Below are positions 46,089 to 58,320 of a stretch of 64,000 nucleotides of DNA, piece after piece; the stretch's first letter is position 1, and each line of letters starts with the position of its first letter. A model generated the notes under the pieces. It saw only the letters and a program-made list of their open reading frames with translations, was not told where the DNA came from and made no database searches. Where the stretch lies: NCBI GenBank assembly GCA_015680685.1, contig MNCI01004717.1:62451-126450 (forward strand). The letters are read 5' to 3'. The translations under genes were made by a program, and so were the position numbers. This DNA comes from Gnetum montanum. Its lineage: Eukaryota > Streptophyta > Gnetopsida > Gnetales > Gnetaceae.

Positions 46089-47993
46089 TGTAGTGACCAA
46101 AAATGTCAACAGCTGAAAAACACTGAGGGGTCGATGATTATTAATAGTCTGAACCCCGAATCCGCAGAAGGGCCGTGCTGGATAAAACAGAAATGGGGTG
46201 CCCTGAATGGTCTGGTCGATCAGACAAAGACTTAGTCGGTGTTAATATAGCCTTTTGCAACGTGTGATTTGAAAATGAGACTGATAGCGTGAAGTAATGC
46301 TTAAATGTAAAAGAGATAGAAAGTAGTGTAAAATGTAATAACAAGTAGGAGACAAAGTAAAATGCAGTTAGAAAAGTGCACCGCTTCAAAGCTACGACTT
46401 TGCTTTGTCAAAGTGGATATAGTCAGTTGCACAACGTTGAGAAATGCAGAGATCCCGAGAGTAACCACGACATGTAGAGCAAGACGACTGTGTGTTTGAA
46501 CACGGGCTCAGACGTTAACAATGCAAAGTGCTACCAAGGTGGTAGAAAAGGGGAGAACAAAATGCCAACAGAGAATGCTAACTGTTTACAGTGTCATACA
46601 GAAAGCTTACAATGCTCGAGGTTATAGTGTTAATTTTTGCTTGTCCGCCAACAAAATTGTTAGCCGACTAAAAATGCCGAAAGATCGAACCCCGAGAGAG
46701 AGAGGAGAGTTTGGGAATTGCGCATTGGGGTATTTATAGGACCAAGGGTGCGCGAAAGATGCGGTTTGGATGACATGTGCCCTGGGCTTATGCTGACCTG
46801 TCTGTGCTGCATGTGCCTGCATGACCGTTGGGCAAGTCTACCATGCCGTAATTACAAATCTGTCATGTTGTAATTGCGCTGTCAGAGAAACAGTGCAATT
46901 AGGTGGAGTGCATTGATGTAGCGTAACTGCTTACCACGCTTTGCTATCCTTTGTAGCATAGCATATTTGGCGTAGTGTAGCATCTTGTTACATTGTGCTA
47001 CGTTACACAGCGTAGCGTAGTGTAGCCGTTGGCTCGAAGCAAAAAGTTTGCATCGTGTCCTGCTACATGCATTGGAGACCTTTGAAGCGCGCTGATTGTT
47101 TATTGCATATTTGCTACACTACGTAGCATAGTATAGCGTAGCGATCGGCCTTAGTTGCAAAAACGTCATCGATTTGTGAACTTTGCTTCTTGCACTGCGA
47201 AACTTGCGAACTAGCTGATCCCGCCCTTTGAGTTGCCTTTTGCCACTTCCGCAGAATTGCTACACCTCGCTGCACCATGTAGCTTAGCGTAGCATAGCAG
47301 CAAACATGGCCTGCTTTTTGCCAAGTTCGTCGCTTTCTGACAGAAGGAGACATTGTCGAAGGACTCGAAGTCAGGCGAGGGGGATTGATCGTCTAGCTTT
47401 TGCTACGCTGTGCTACATTGCGTAGCACTTCGTTTTGCAATCACTTTCTGAAGCTTGCTACGCTACATAGTGAGGCGTAGCGTAGCGTAGCAAACTTTGT
47501 GACTTAGAAAACTCGCCGAACTATTTCGTGCATCCTGAGCACTGCTGACAACTCTGCACATTGCTTCTGAGCAGGCTGGCAGCTGGGTAAACTACTCAGG
47601 TGGGTAGGCAAGATGATCCGTAGAACCTGTTTACACCTAAAGTAGAAAATTTGCCAAACTGGCCAGCCTGGATTCGGAGCGTTCTTCTCCTGAAGAACCG
47701 TCGTAGCACTGCGCGAACTGTAAAGACCTGGTGAAGCAAGCATGCCTTCGAATTTTGGGGTGTTTCAGTAATTATCACCAAGTGACCTCCAACAAAGACT
47801 ACTTGCTATGATTTGTAAATAACATGACCATCTAGACCAAAGAGTTTTTTTGGCCTTAGAGAGAGTATTTTCCTTTGTTAATAAACATACCCCTACAGAC
47901 AAGTATCATACGTAAATAACTTGGCCTTCTTCCAATTCAATTCATGGCTAAATGAAGCATACTTTCACTTTCAATAATCGACTAAACTAGACA
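46089..47993 (-). repeat. 5' LTR of element B (about 1.9 kb)
   Basis: It is closely similar to 9282-11210. Minus-strand TATAAATA lies at 46738-46731. It has the same GCGTAGC-rich tract at 46915-47490 but with fewer units than in A (for example one block near 47408 is shorter). Confidence 0.9.
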
Positions 47994-48029
47994 TGATAAA
48001 ATCGTTAAACAATGTTAAAATAATGTAAA

Positions 48030-48220
48030 AGATTATAAAGTAGGACCAAACAAGGTCAAAACAAAGTAAAGCAAGGTAGGGTCATTAATAGGTAAAACAA
48101 GGTGATAACAAAGCAAAATATGGCTAAATAAGGTTAACACATGGTCAAACAAGGCAAAATGAGGTAAAAATAAAGTTGAAACAAAATAAAATATGGCAAA
48201 CGAGGTTGAACAAACAAAAA
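48030..48220. repeat. Degenerate AACAAGGTAAAA-type tandem repeat
   Basis: The words AACAAGGTCAAAAC, GCAAGGTAGG, AACAAGGTGATAAC, TAAGGTTAACAC, AACAAGGCAAAATG and GAGGTTGAAC follow each other at 12-25-bp spacing. It is an old, decayed minisatellite. Confidence 0.6.
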
Positions 48221-50521
48221 AGAGTGTTAATTAATTAAATTCAATATATTTTTTATTTTTCTTATTTTATTATTTTTTTCAAAGGATAAAATAAGCTTTA
48301 TTTTAACTCCTCATTGCAAGGACATTTTGTTAAAAAATTCTAAGAGCAACTCAATGAAAAGCAAAACATCTCATCTTGAGAAGTAAGAGGTATCTTGGTT
48401 AACACTCCATGCCATTAGCGTAGTTCAAATCTACATATGATTCCTTTCCCTCTATTTTTTAGAAAATAAGCTTCTTCACATGGAAATCGTCATTGACATT
48501 GTAGGCAGGAAAACGGTCTCAAATGAAAGAATTAAAGGAACAGGAAATGTTTAGGAACAGATTAAATGTAACAGGCTCCAAATCAAAGGTAAATGTAATC
48601 TTCGCCACGTAGCCATATCGAAAGCATGCTCAAGTGATTTACCTGTGGGCGGATGAGAAAGACCTTGCCATTGCAAGGTAAGTAGTAGGAGTGAAAATGC
48701 AACTCTTGTTGAATTAGTTGCAGGATACCGTTGCACGTGATCACCACGACCTCTGTTTTTTTTTCTAAAAAAAAGGGAAGAGAGCACTTCAGATATCATG
48801 GACAATGCAGTTAGTAGATGCCCCTCTTCATTGTAGCTGCTCTGCTTCATTCCATGTATTGCATTTTCTGTAATGAGGGGCAAAGCCGTACCCCTTATAA
48901 ATCGACAAGTTGCCGGCTATGCACTGAGGATTAATCCCATAAAATTTTCACTAACCGTGCATTTGGAAACGGAAGCAAACAGGAGAAACTTTTTAACTTA
49001 ATTTAAATTAAAAAAATATTTAATAAAGGTAAAATGTGAAAAAAAATAAAAAATAGTTAATTTAAATATTTTATTATTTTGTAATCCACATCTCCACCTG
49101 CCAACCCGTCCCCAGTCTTTACATATGCTTGCTTACCCAAATGCGAATTGAATCGCATCCTGGAATCCTCAAATCCTGGCTTCCAAGAATCGGATTCATC
49201 TGATGCATGGGTTATGGGTCACTGGCCTCGTTGGTGGTGCCCTTTTACAAGCTCTCTTTCCATAACAACGGCCAGTGCCTTCTCTCTCTTTGTTGACTAG
49301 CAGTCCTTTGGGCCTGTATCCTCGTTATAACACCAATATAGCCAGTTCCAGATTGTTGCATACATAATTGCTCCATATCAATGAACATTGCATGGAAGAC
49401 GCTAGCTGCCTGAACATTGCAATAGCTTCATTTTGGTGTGCATCCATGGAAAGTTTCGTTTTTGGAAGACGCTACTTAGCGCATCATTTCATCTTATCGA
49501 TTTCGAAAAGTTCTGTTTTTGAACGAACGCTAACGGCGTCCTCTTGGCATCCGATAAATATTGCAAAGTTTCGGTTTTTCACAAGTGTCCTGGTGTGTCG
49601 CTTTTCACGGACTGGAAAGTTCAGGTTTGGTGCGCTGATGCTTGATTCGGAATCCAAGCAATATTATAATTATATTTTGTGTTGGTACTTCCTCTGCGTT
49701 TCTTTCAAGGAAGGGTTTTCTTAATATATTTTCCTAGGGCTGGAATTCGTCGTTTTCCTGGATCGCCTGGTTCTTAGAATTGACGTTCGTTGTTTCGACG
49801 ACGGGTGCGGGTTTGTCTGTGTTGTGTTTTTCTTTCGCAGATGATTTTTCAGCAGATTTGTTGCCAGAGGCGGGCACAAATTACGCATGTGTAAGACGGA
49901 TCGGGTGCAATTCGAGTTGGATTTCTGTTTATTTCGAGGTTCCAAGAGCATTGGTGTTAGGGTTTGAAAATAAGTTGTAGTGGTTCTGTAACAACGTTGC
50001 CTCCATGTTGTCTGGCACCCCAAGGAATTCATGAAGATCCAATGGATCTGCGGCAGAAGACCTGGGAAATACGCCTCAAGCAAGCAAGCATCTCACAAGT
50101 GAGTGCAAGCAGAAGCACAGCTTCTTAACGTATATGACAACTGGTCTCATGGAGTGTAACCAACTCCAAAACGAGGACCATTCAAACAAGCACACACACA
50201 ACCTTGTAGACAACATTGGTGGGAGGGGAGAGGATGCACCTACAAGGGAAGGTGCCTCACCCCCAAATCCCTCACGATCTAGTATAAGGTGTGGCCTGGC
50301 ATTGCACCAAAACTATACAGTCTTAGTTGCCTACATATCTGTTGATGCATAAATTTTGGTCATGCCAACACCGGAAAAACTCGTTTGAGGAGACTATTGC
50401 CTAGGGTGCCTCCCATATGGGTACGGAAACCCGGGAATAGTCTCAGCTAGAGAGAACCATGTGACCAAGTGATAGAGAGATAAAGACAGAAAATACAGAT
50501 AGAGATAGAACAAGGAGAGAG
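48221..50521. other. Spacer, partly less AT-rich, no supported gene
   Basis: The stretch at about 49090-50130 is richer in G and C and shows no repeat similarity within the window, so it may be the edge of a host gene (leader or first exon). The frames at 48551-48883, 49368-49724 and 49721-50083 have no domain that I recognise. Confidence 0.4.
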
Positions 50522-50705
50522 AAACGAACGTCCAACATCCAAATTGCTGTGAAAATAAAAGAAAATTTGCTGACGCCCAACCGTCTAAATTGCTGCCAAC
50601 GCCCAACCGTCTAAATTGCTCAGAAAAGAAAATTTGCTGACGCCCAACCATCTAAATTGCAGCCGACGCCCAACCGTCTAAATCGCTGCCGAAAAGAAAA
50701 TCTGG
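50522..50705. repeat. Tandem repeat of GCTGACGCCCAACCGTCTAA units
   Basis: At least five copies of a 25-30-bp word (GACGCCCAACCGTCTAAATT and variants) are interleaved with GAAAAGAAAATTTGCT. The order suggests an older two-part unit of about 60 bp. Confidence 0.8.
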
Positions 50706-50837
50706 GAAGAGAGAGGGTTTAGTCCAAGGCTTTATGGCCCTGGCCTCATTGGCCTAGGGCTTCCTGGCCTGACTTCTCCTCTGCCTCCCCCATCAACTTC
50801 ATCACCTTGATAGCTTTTTATAGCCAATTTTAGGGTT

Positions 50838-50926
50838 AGGGTAACCCATCTTTTTTTTTTATTTTTTATTTTTTTATTTTTTATTCTTCTTTCTCTTTTT
50901 TTTTTCTTAAAAAAAAAAAAAAAAAA
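50838..50926. repeat. T-rich run followed by A-run
   Basis: A T-rich tract is followed directly by an 18-19-base A run, making a simple inverted low-complexity stretch. It may be a fused pair of poly(A) tails. Confidence 0.8.
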
Positions 50927-51244
50927 CAAAGGCCCCATGCCAAACATGGGCGTGTTGGTACCAACAATATCTACGACCATCGTAGAATCAGGGCCATGTA
51001 GTTCTCCACAGTGAAGGGGGAATGAAGATGACTTAGAAGAGAGTTGCAACAGGCGGGTGTCCTGTTGTTAGCTTGGTATCACCAAGCCAGGGTGGGTTTT
51101 ATAGCACTTGAGAGTCACCCAAGGGCACCTCAAAGTGTTCCATGGCCCCCGAACCATGGGGAGAGCCCAAGAGAACCACCACTCTGGAACATCTCTCATA
51201 GGTTCTCTTGCTTTTTGGTGTTGCTTTTGTTGACATGATGCAGC

Positions 51245-51490
51245 GTTGGCATTAGCGTGGGTGTCGATGACATGAGGTAATGATGCTAGTGTCATTGTTG
51301 GTAACATGAGGTTACGATGCTAGCATCGTTGTTGGTAACATGACGTCATGACACTCGTTTGTTGGTAACATGAAGTCATGATGCTAGTGTTATTAGAGAA
51401 ATAAGGCAATTGTATCTACCTTTAGTTTTTTACCAAGTTACAAAGAATTTTGGCTATGCATTACAATATGAATTTCTTTGAGGTGTTTCA
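51245..51490. repeat. Dispersed repeat R1, copy 2
   Basis: About four variants of the 34-bp unit (GGTAACATGAGGTTACGATG type) are followed by the same AAATAAGGCAATTGTATCTACC to GAGGTGTTTCA block as in copy 1 at 1506-1726. It has one more unit than copy 1. Confidence 0.75.
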
Positions 51491-52012
51491 AAGGCATCTT
51501 GTTGGGCATTGATTCAAGTAGTTAGAATTGATATATTCATCAGCATATCAATTCTCATCAATTTGGTAACTTGGATTAATATCATGATTTTCAAAAGGCT
51601 AAGGATCTAGTATCTTATCATTTATTGTTAACATGGCATCTAGCAATTCCGTTGTTTTTCATCTCATCCCACTTTGATTTGATCATCTTAAGCAATAAAT
51701 TTATAAAAAAGACTAGAGAGCTTCTCACTAACATATCTTTCCTATATTTTGAGCAAAAAGAGGGTTTTAGATCTTAGTTGAAGTAACTGCAGGTAGTGTC
51801 CAATAATATTCTGGAATTAGAAGTAAACACACATCTCTTTATAAAGCTTCTAAATTGTATAAAACAAATCAATTAGGATTTCACTATGGTGAAGTCACTA
51901 CTTATAACAACCCATATTTTTGAATGATTAGGTTAGTACTTGTTGATCCTAATGTTCCCATGCTTGACATGGGACCTTGATGAGTTTCTTTGGTGATGAG
52001 ACATGAAATGTC
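51491..52012. other. Spacer before an assembly gap
   Basis: AT-rich, with no supported frame. It ends at the gap. Confidence 0.5.
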
Positions 52013-52517
52013 NNNNNNNNNNNNNNNNNNNNNNNNNNNNNNNNNNNNNNNNNNNNNNNNNNNNNNNNNNNNNNNNNNNNNNNNNNNNNNNNNNNNNNNN
52101 NNNNNNNNNNNNNNNNNNNNNNNNNNNNNNNNNNNNNNNNNNNNNNNNNNNNNNNNNNNNNNNNNNNNNNNNNNNNNNNNNNNNNNNNNNNNNNNNNNNN
52201 NNNNNNNNNNNNNNNNNNNNNNNNNNNNNNNNNNNNNNNNNNNNNNNNNNNNNNNNNNNNNNNNNNNNNNNNNNNNNNNNNNNNNNNNNNNNNNNNNNNN
52301 NNNNNNNNNNNNNNNNNNNNNNNNNNNNNNNNNNNNNNNNNNNNNNNNNNNNNNNNNNNNNNNNNNNNNNNNNNNNNNNNNNNNNNNNNNNNNNNNNNNN
52401 NNNNNNNNNNNNNNNNNNNNNNNNNNNNNNNNNNNNNNNNNNNNNNNNNNNNNNNNNNNNNNNNNNNNNNNNNNNNNNNNNNNNNNNNNNNNNNNNNNNN
52501 NNNNNNNNNNNNNNNNN
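52013..52517. other. Assembly gap (505 N)
   Basis: It covers the start of the 5' LTR of element D and probably its left target-site duplication. Confidence 1.
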
Positions 52518-53022
52518 TTGTTATTTATTGTTTCCTTAGTTAATATTTCTTTACCATCATTTACTATTCTTGTTAAATGCGGAATGAGTATGACATAATC
52601 ACGAACATTGAAGTGTAACTTCTTGGTAACCCAGTAGCGTATCTAGGAGCACTCAAGTAATATACGCTTGGTAAGCCCAGAAGTAGTACACGAGGTCCAA
52701 TATGTGTACGGATGATTAAGGACGGGATGCTCATCGCACTTAGACTAGCTTAGATTCTCTTCTCCCACTCCCTCTTAGCTAAAACAAAGTTATTTTCCAT
52801 TGCCTCTAAGAGTAGCACTAGTTTAGGCCCACATCATACACCTCACTCTGGACTAAACCATACGTGACAAAGCAAATACTAGTCTAGGTGTGAAGATAGC
52901 AAACTGCGATCAACGTGTAATGATTTAGATACCACAACTAGCCCGTCCACGGAGTTCGACTAGATCGTGCGTGAATGCTCGTATTCGTATGGTTGAGCGT
53001 AGGGGTACCTCGCCACTCATCA

Positions 53023-53041
53023 TTGGCGCCATTGCCAGGGA
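53023..53041 (+). other. Primer-binding site of element D, tRNA-Asp type
   Basis: TTGGCGCCATTGCCAGGGA lies directly after the LTR end. The complement of the plant tRNA-Asp(GUC) 3' end is TGGCGCCGTTGCCGGGGA, which differs at two positions. Confidence 0.85.
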
Positions 53042-53154
53042 TGGTGCTAGTTATTTAGATTAGTTACACCATCCAAGATCACTGTAATGAAACTTTGAAG
53101 ATATATCTTTTAGAAAGGAACTAATTACAAAAAAGTCACACACAATTCATAACA

Positions 53155-55470
53155 ATGTCTCTCTCACAAGACTATGATAACGCAACAACTAGTGAGGCAA
53201 TTCACTAGAGAACCAACAACAGATACGATGATGAAGACAAAGTTAGGAGTACTCAATCCTATGCAAGGATCTCCTATGATCATGAGCACCCAAATAGTAC
53301 TCAAGGACTCTTATCATCCAACTCTAGCACCTCTAGTGAGGATGGGACATCCCATAGAATGAGGGGGCCCGTAAGGCCTAGGACCTTCTCAATAGTTAAC
53401 AAGAATATATCCAGGGATAATTGGGAGACTTACAAAAGTCATGATGAGTCTTTCCATTCTTTCTCTTCCTCTGCTCCTTCAATGTCAGGTCATGACATGG
53501 ATGACCATCTTTCAAAGGGTTGACGTAGAAATAAAAATCGAGCCCGCAAGTAAAGTCAGAAACGCCAACATGAACGAAGACAACATCGTCCCAACTCACA
53601 AATTCATAACCTACCTAGTGATGATGAACCCTTGTTGACCCCTAAAAGCCTAATGCATATACAAGAGCCTGTTCGAATATCCCGCAGGCATTGCAAGGAA
53701 AGCTGTCTACCCAGGCTCGATTTAAATAACTTTCCCAAGTTTTCAGGAGGCTATGATTTAGATCTACAACATCATTTACAAGCCTTCTACGATGCTTGTG
53801 TATGGAACAACATTGATAATGGATGGTAAAGACTTAAGCTCTTTCCTATGACACTCGTTGGCCAAGAAAAAGTATGGTATAAGTCCTTAAAGCCAAAATC
53901 AATTTGACGTTGGCCAACAATGGTAGAACTCTTCAATGAAAGATATCAAACCTATGCAAGAGTGTTAGCTTTGAGGAGACAAATCCAAGAATGGAAACAG
54001 GGGTAGCATGAACCCTTGGACATGGCCTTAGAAAGATTCTATTCATTATTAAACAATTGCCCAGGCCATGGATTCTCTGAGGAAAGGCTAATGTACCACA
54101 TCATGGATGGGCTCTGTAATGAAACAAGGGAAACCCTAGGGATGTATGCCCAAGCTCAACTATACGAACTATGAACCCACTAATTCCAAGAACTTATTAA
54201 GTGGGTAGCAAAAGAAGAAGGAGAAATGGCTAAATGGGAGAATGTTGAAACCTCTCAATAGGACCAAAATCTCAAAATAGCAAAGGGCCATGATCATGAA
54301 GAGGAGAAATCAACTCACCTCAAGGAAGTGAAATCATCTTTGTTGATACTACAATTACTAGATGAAATTGAGGCAAAGATCAATGATATGACGGAATGTG
54401 TATAGGAAAAATGCGGAGAATATGCCAACATTATTAGAGGTGAAACCATGCCAACCTGAGAAACAGGACATGACACCACATGACAATCAGAAAGAAGGTT
54501 GAAGAAAATAAGGATAAGAGTTCAACTACAAATCACCCATATCAATGTGACATTTGCCTGTACGATCACCTCAAAGGCCAATGCCCAATCTTGTCACATT
54601 TACATGTGCATTGCAAAGGAATGTTATATCCAGATTTCGTATAGAAATACCAGGTTCAACCACAGTGGAAAAAACCCCAATCGTGGGGGAGGCCACCGTC
54701 AAACTAGTCACACCCTTCATACCATCCGAACCCAAGCACTTATTATGTTCAGCATCTTGTTTTCCCGACTTGGTCAACATCCTCTATTTCACCACATTGT
54801 TATCATTCTCCTGAGTACTATCAACCCATGTCCTCTCCAACAAGATCACCACCTCATGTTTCTTACATTTCTCCTTGCCCTCAATATTCTCCTCACCCTC
54901 GCCACCAGTTGTGCTAGAAGGCTTTACACCATAGCATCAACCCACAAACATTACTTGTGCTGCTACTGTCAATAGTAGTGGGAACCCTCCACAACATCCA
55001 AAGAGTCCTTTCTTTAAGTAAGACCATAGAAACAGATAGCACAGTTCCGAAACCACTGCATCCTCCAACTCAGCACAAGTTCAACACTATGATGCATCTG
55101 CCTCCTCGAACTCAACGCCTCCTGTTACTCTATCTGGGCCACCAGTCAACACTCCAACAACCATGTAGCCCAATGAATATAGCCACATGGGGAGACATAT
55201 CGATCCTTGCATACCATCTTATGGTCATGGGTGCCGTAGTGGGTCAACTCATTAACACATGACCACATCTTATAATTTGCCCCACTATGCCAACTGTAAT
55301 CAAGTGTGTGAACCCCAAGTTGGATACATTCCAGCCACCACATCAAAAGACAACCCGTGGTTTGGATATGACCATACTTCAATATTTCCCACATACATGG
55401 ATCTTCATTTTTTATTTATTAGTTCTAGCCATGCTCAAAATTTTAGTTATGGGGGATATCCTCCATTCTA
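53155..55470 (+). pseudogene. gag of element D, broken
   Basis: It starts MSLSQDYDNATTSEAIH at 53155. The capsid core is recognisable (KFSGGYDLDLQHHLQAFYDA, then LFNERYQTYARVLALRRQIQ), followed by a second core stretch (EPLDMALERFYSLLNNCPGH, then MDGLCNETRETLGMYAQ) that is preserved better than in element C. A knuckle CDICLYDHLKGQC near 54550-54590 has the spacing CX2CX3HX4C. At least eight stops interrupt it, mostly TAG or TGA, where C keeps Trp, Gln or Arg. The tail is rich in Tyr, Pro and His and fades near 55470. Confidence 0.75.
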
Positions 55471-57463
55471 ATAAGCAGAATTAGTAAATGATTTTTCTTT
55501 TCTTTGATTTTACAATTTTTTGTTTTCTAGTTTTTTCATTTCCAATTTATTGTTTTATCTTTTTGAGGGTAATCTCATCGGTAAATAAAATACTCATGTG
55601 ACTTATTGGTTGAGGTGTTGTTCTATGCTATCAAGTCTTAGGTGACTAATTATTTGGACAGTGAGCCCACAACATCCACCCACCCATTCTATTAATAAGA
55701 GGTTATACTCTAGGTACGATGATATTCTTGTCATCATGAAAAATGAAAAGTAATTTTGTGCTCATTATGCCCAAAGCAAAGAATGATGGACTAAGAAGGA
55801 ATGGTCAGGGTGTGACATCAAAGGGACTTGTGGATTTTCTTTGGTGACATCTGTAGGTGCTATCATGCAGCTTGGTTGTACTAAGATCCTTGTAGATCTA
55901 ATGACAATGGGAGTAAGAGTAATAAAGGCACTTAATAAAGAAACCCAATGCTATTCTAGGGTGTCCCACTAGAAAGACATGCATCCATGCCTGAAGGTAG
56001 GCGGCTTCTCTAGATTATGGATCACAAAAGAGAGAGAGAGAGAGAGAAAGTGTGCCAAAGCTGCCAAACAAAAACAAATGTGCCACAAAGGAATTCCCAA
56101 TTACTCCTCCCTTGAACAAAATGCCAAGTGATCGTACGCCTTGCTATCATGATGCTCTTATGGTTGTCCATCAGTGGATGAAACAATGTGATGTCATTAA
56201 TTGGAGGAATGGACTTGGTCTTGATTTTGGAGTGATAGGCTAATAACACATTAATCATGACCTACACTTAGGATTCATTGTGCCCAGGGTAAGTTACCTC
56301 ATGTCCCGATCTCTGCAATCCCTTCTACGATTCTTCTCATCTCATGGTCCAAATACTTATAACTTGTGTCTTGTGTGGCATAGAATTCATACCTCATCAC
56401 GGTGGTATTAGCATGTGTGTGTTTTGTTGCATAGGTGCATATTGCATTTAACCCTTTTAGTGCCTACAAACATTTTAAGGTGTGCTTACACAAGGACGTT
56501 ATAGGTTGGAACCTGCTTTGGGGAGGATCCACTTGCATGATTTTTGTAATTTGTACTTGTTGCACACCACCACATCATTTTATATCCTTTGAATACTTCA
56601 TTGTCAAATCTATTCTTTCCTTTGTCATCATTTTATCAAACATTCCTCAAAACCATTACATGTCCTTTTATGTGTCACCTAAACAGATCAAGTTCGACAT
56701 TAAACTTTTAGGACAACTTCCTTAAAAAATTTCTAACTCTAAAATCACACTAAGCAAAGAATTCAACATTTACTAAAGGCAATGAGAAAGGTATGAGATA
56801 ATTGAACTTCTTTAAATAACCTTATTGATAATTGATCTTTGTATGATTACATATGGGAGGACAACAAGGAGGACCTTCTCAAGGTGCAACTAAACATCCA
56901 AGAGGATGCAGAGGCTAGGGGCCTCATGTAGAACATGCAAAGCAGGAGGCACAATCATTCAGTATCCATCAGGAAACTCCTATCACTACACAATCTAGCC
57001 AAGAAAAAGGTGGAGAGGTCAAGATTAGAGCCTATGAAGAGGAATGATGACTATTTGCGACATGATATGTCAAGGCTAATCAAGTTTTCCTGTAGCTGCC
57101 GTGTCCATGGGAAGCACGACCTCCATCAAACATTTGAACATCAGCATGAACAACTCATGATCCTCGAATAGAAGAGGAGAAACGTCAGGCACTTCTTCAA
57201 TGGTATCAATCTTAGAAGCCTGGAGCATAGGATGAAGGAAAGGCACCCATGGAGGAGCCACCACCACCAGGAACCACATGAGTTCCAATAATATTGCATT
57301 CTACACTCTGTCTGTGTCCCAATTTTGTTTTGTTTAATTCCACACTATGGCATGAGTAAATTCCTAGTAGTCAATAATCCTATACCTATCCACTATGTAC
57401 TTAATTGCACTTGTTCTCCTTTTCTTTGACTCAAGGATGAGTTGTTATTCAGTCGTGGGGGTA

Positions 57464-58320
57464 TGATGAAGCATCCAATAAAAGCGTCGACTGGGCTGCA
57501 TTGACGAAGGCCTGTCAACGCGGCCATGTCAATGTGACCCCATCAACGCATCTATCCACGCGTTGACGTGGCCTTGTCAATGCTGAGTTCATTTTCTGCT
57601 ATAAATATGCATGCACCCACCACATTTAGGCATATTATGTTCAAGTTGTAGCTAAGCTCTTGCAATTTGTTTCCGTAGGAGTTAGACTATTTTCCCAAGT
57701 GCATGCCTATAGTGTGATGCTTATAATTGTATAGAACCTTTATTTGAGTATGACATACTTGGAAACACACATGATCGGCAATAAAGATCGAGATTACTCC
57801 ATTATTGTAGCATTCACTTAATTTTAATTGTTTAATTGTTGTTGTTATTTATTATTTCCTTAGTTAATATTTCTTTACCATCATTTACTATTCCTGTTGT
57901 TAAATGCGGAATGAGTACGACATAATCACGAACATTGAAGTGTAACTACTTGGTAACCTAATAGCGTATCTAGGAGCACTCAAGTAATATACATTTGGTA
58001 AGCCCAGAAGTAGTACATGAGGTCCAATATGTGTAGGGATGATTAAAGACGGATGCTAATCGCACTTAGACTAGCTTAGATTCTCTTTTCCCATTCCCTC
58101 TTAGCTAAAACAAAGTTATTTTCCATTGCCTCTAGGAGTAGCACTAGTTTAGGCCCACATCATACACCTCACTCTCGACTAAACCATACGTGACAAAGCA
58201 AATACTAGTCCAGGTGGGAAGACAGTGAACTGCGATCAATGTGTAACGATCTAGATACCACAACTAGCCCATCCATGAAGTTCGACTGGATCGTGCGTGA
58301 ACGCTCATATTCTTATGGTT
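57464..58320 (+). repeat. 3' LTR of element D, end missing
   Basis: TGATGAAGCATCC begins the LTR, a TATAAATA box lies at 57600-57607, and GGCAATAAAGATCGAG at about 57778-57793 marks the likely R/U5 region. After TTCTTATGGTT at 58320 the sequence leaves the LTR and enters element E. Confidence 0.85.

Larger units (their letters stand above)
41725..47993 (-). mobile_element. Element B: sister of element A, with deleted pol and rejoined 3' LTR piece
   Basis: In minus-strand order it has a full 5' LTR (47993 to 46089), a primer-like site (46082 to 46063), gag (from 45586), a partial protease (to 42210), and directly after that the last 480 bp of the 3' LTR (42204 to 41725). RT, RNase H, integrase, the polypurine tract and three quarters of the 3' LTR are gone. 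The junction at 42205-42209 carries a short filler, TGCGA. No target duplication is visible: ATAAG lies on the left and TGATA on the right. Confidence 0.9.
52518..58320 (+). mobile_element. Element D: gag-only Athila-like LTR retrotransposon
   Basis: The 5' LTR (start in the gap) ends at 53022, a clear tRNA-Asp-type primer site follows at once, gag begins at 53155, a polypurine-like CGTGGGGGTA lies at 57454-57463, and the 3' LTR starts TGATGAAGC at 57464. The 3' LTR is cut at 58320, about 40 bp before its natural end. The two LTRs differ at roughly one base in 20 over 52518-52820. In the 2 kb between gag and the polypurine tract I see no RT, RNase H or integrase, so D fits the TR-GAG kind of non-autonomous element. 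A Gly/Gln-rich and acidic remnant lies at 56850-57290, and a (GA)n run at 56029-56048. Confidence 0.85.

Noticed and set aside
48551-48883. 110-codon minus-strand frame
   Set aside because: No similarity that I recognise and no codon or neighbour support; treated as chance.
49721-50083. 120-codon minus-strand frame in the less AT-rich segment
   Set aside because: Asn/Thr/Arg-rich translation without a domain; the plus strand of the same segment is equally open, so neither can be preferred.
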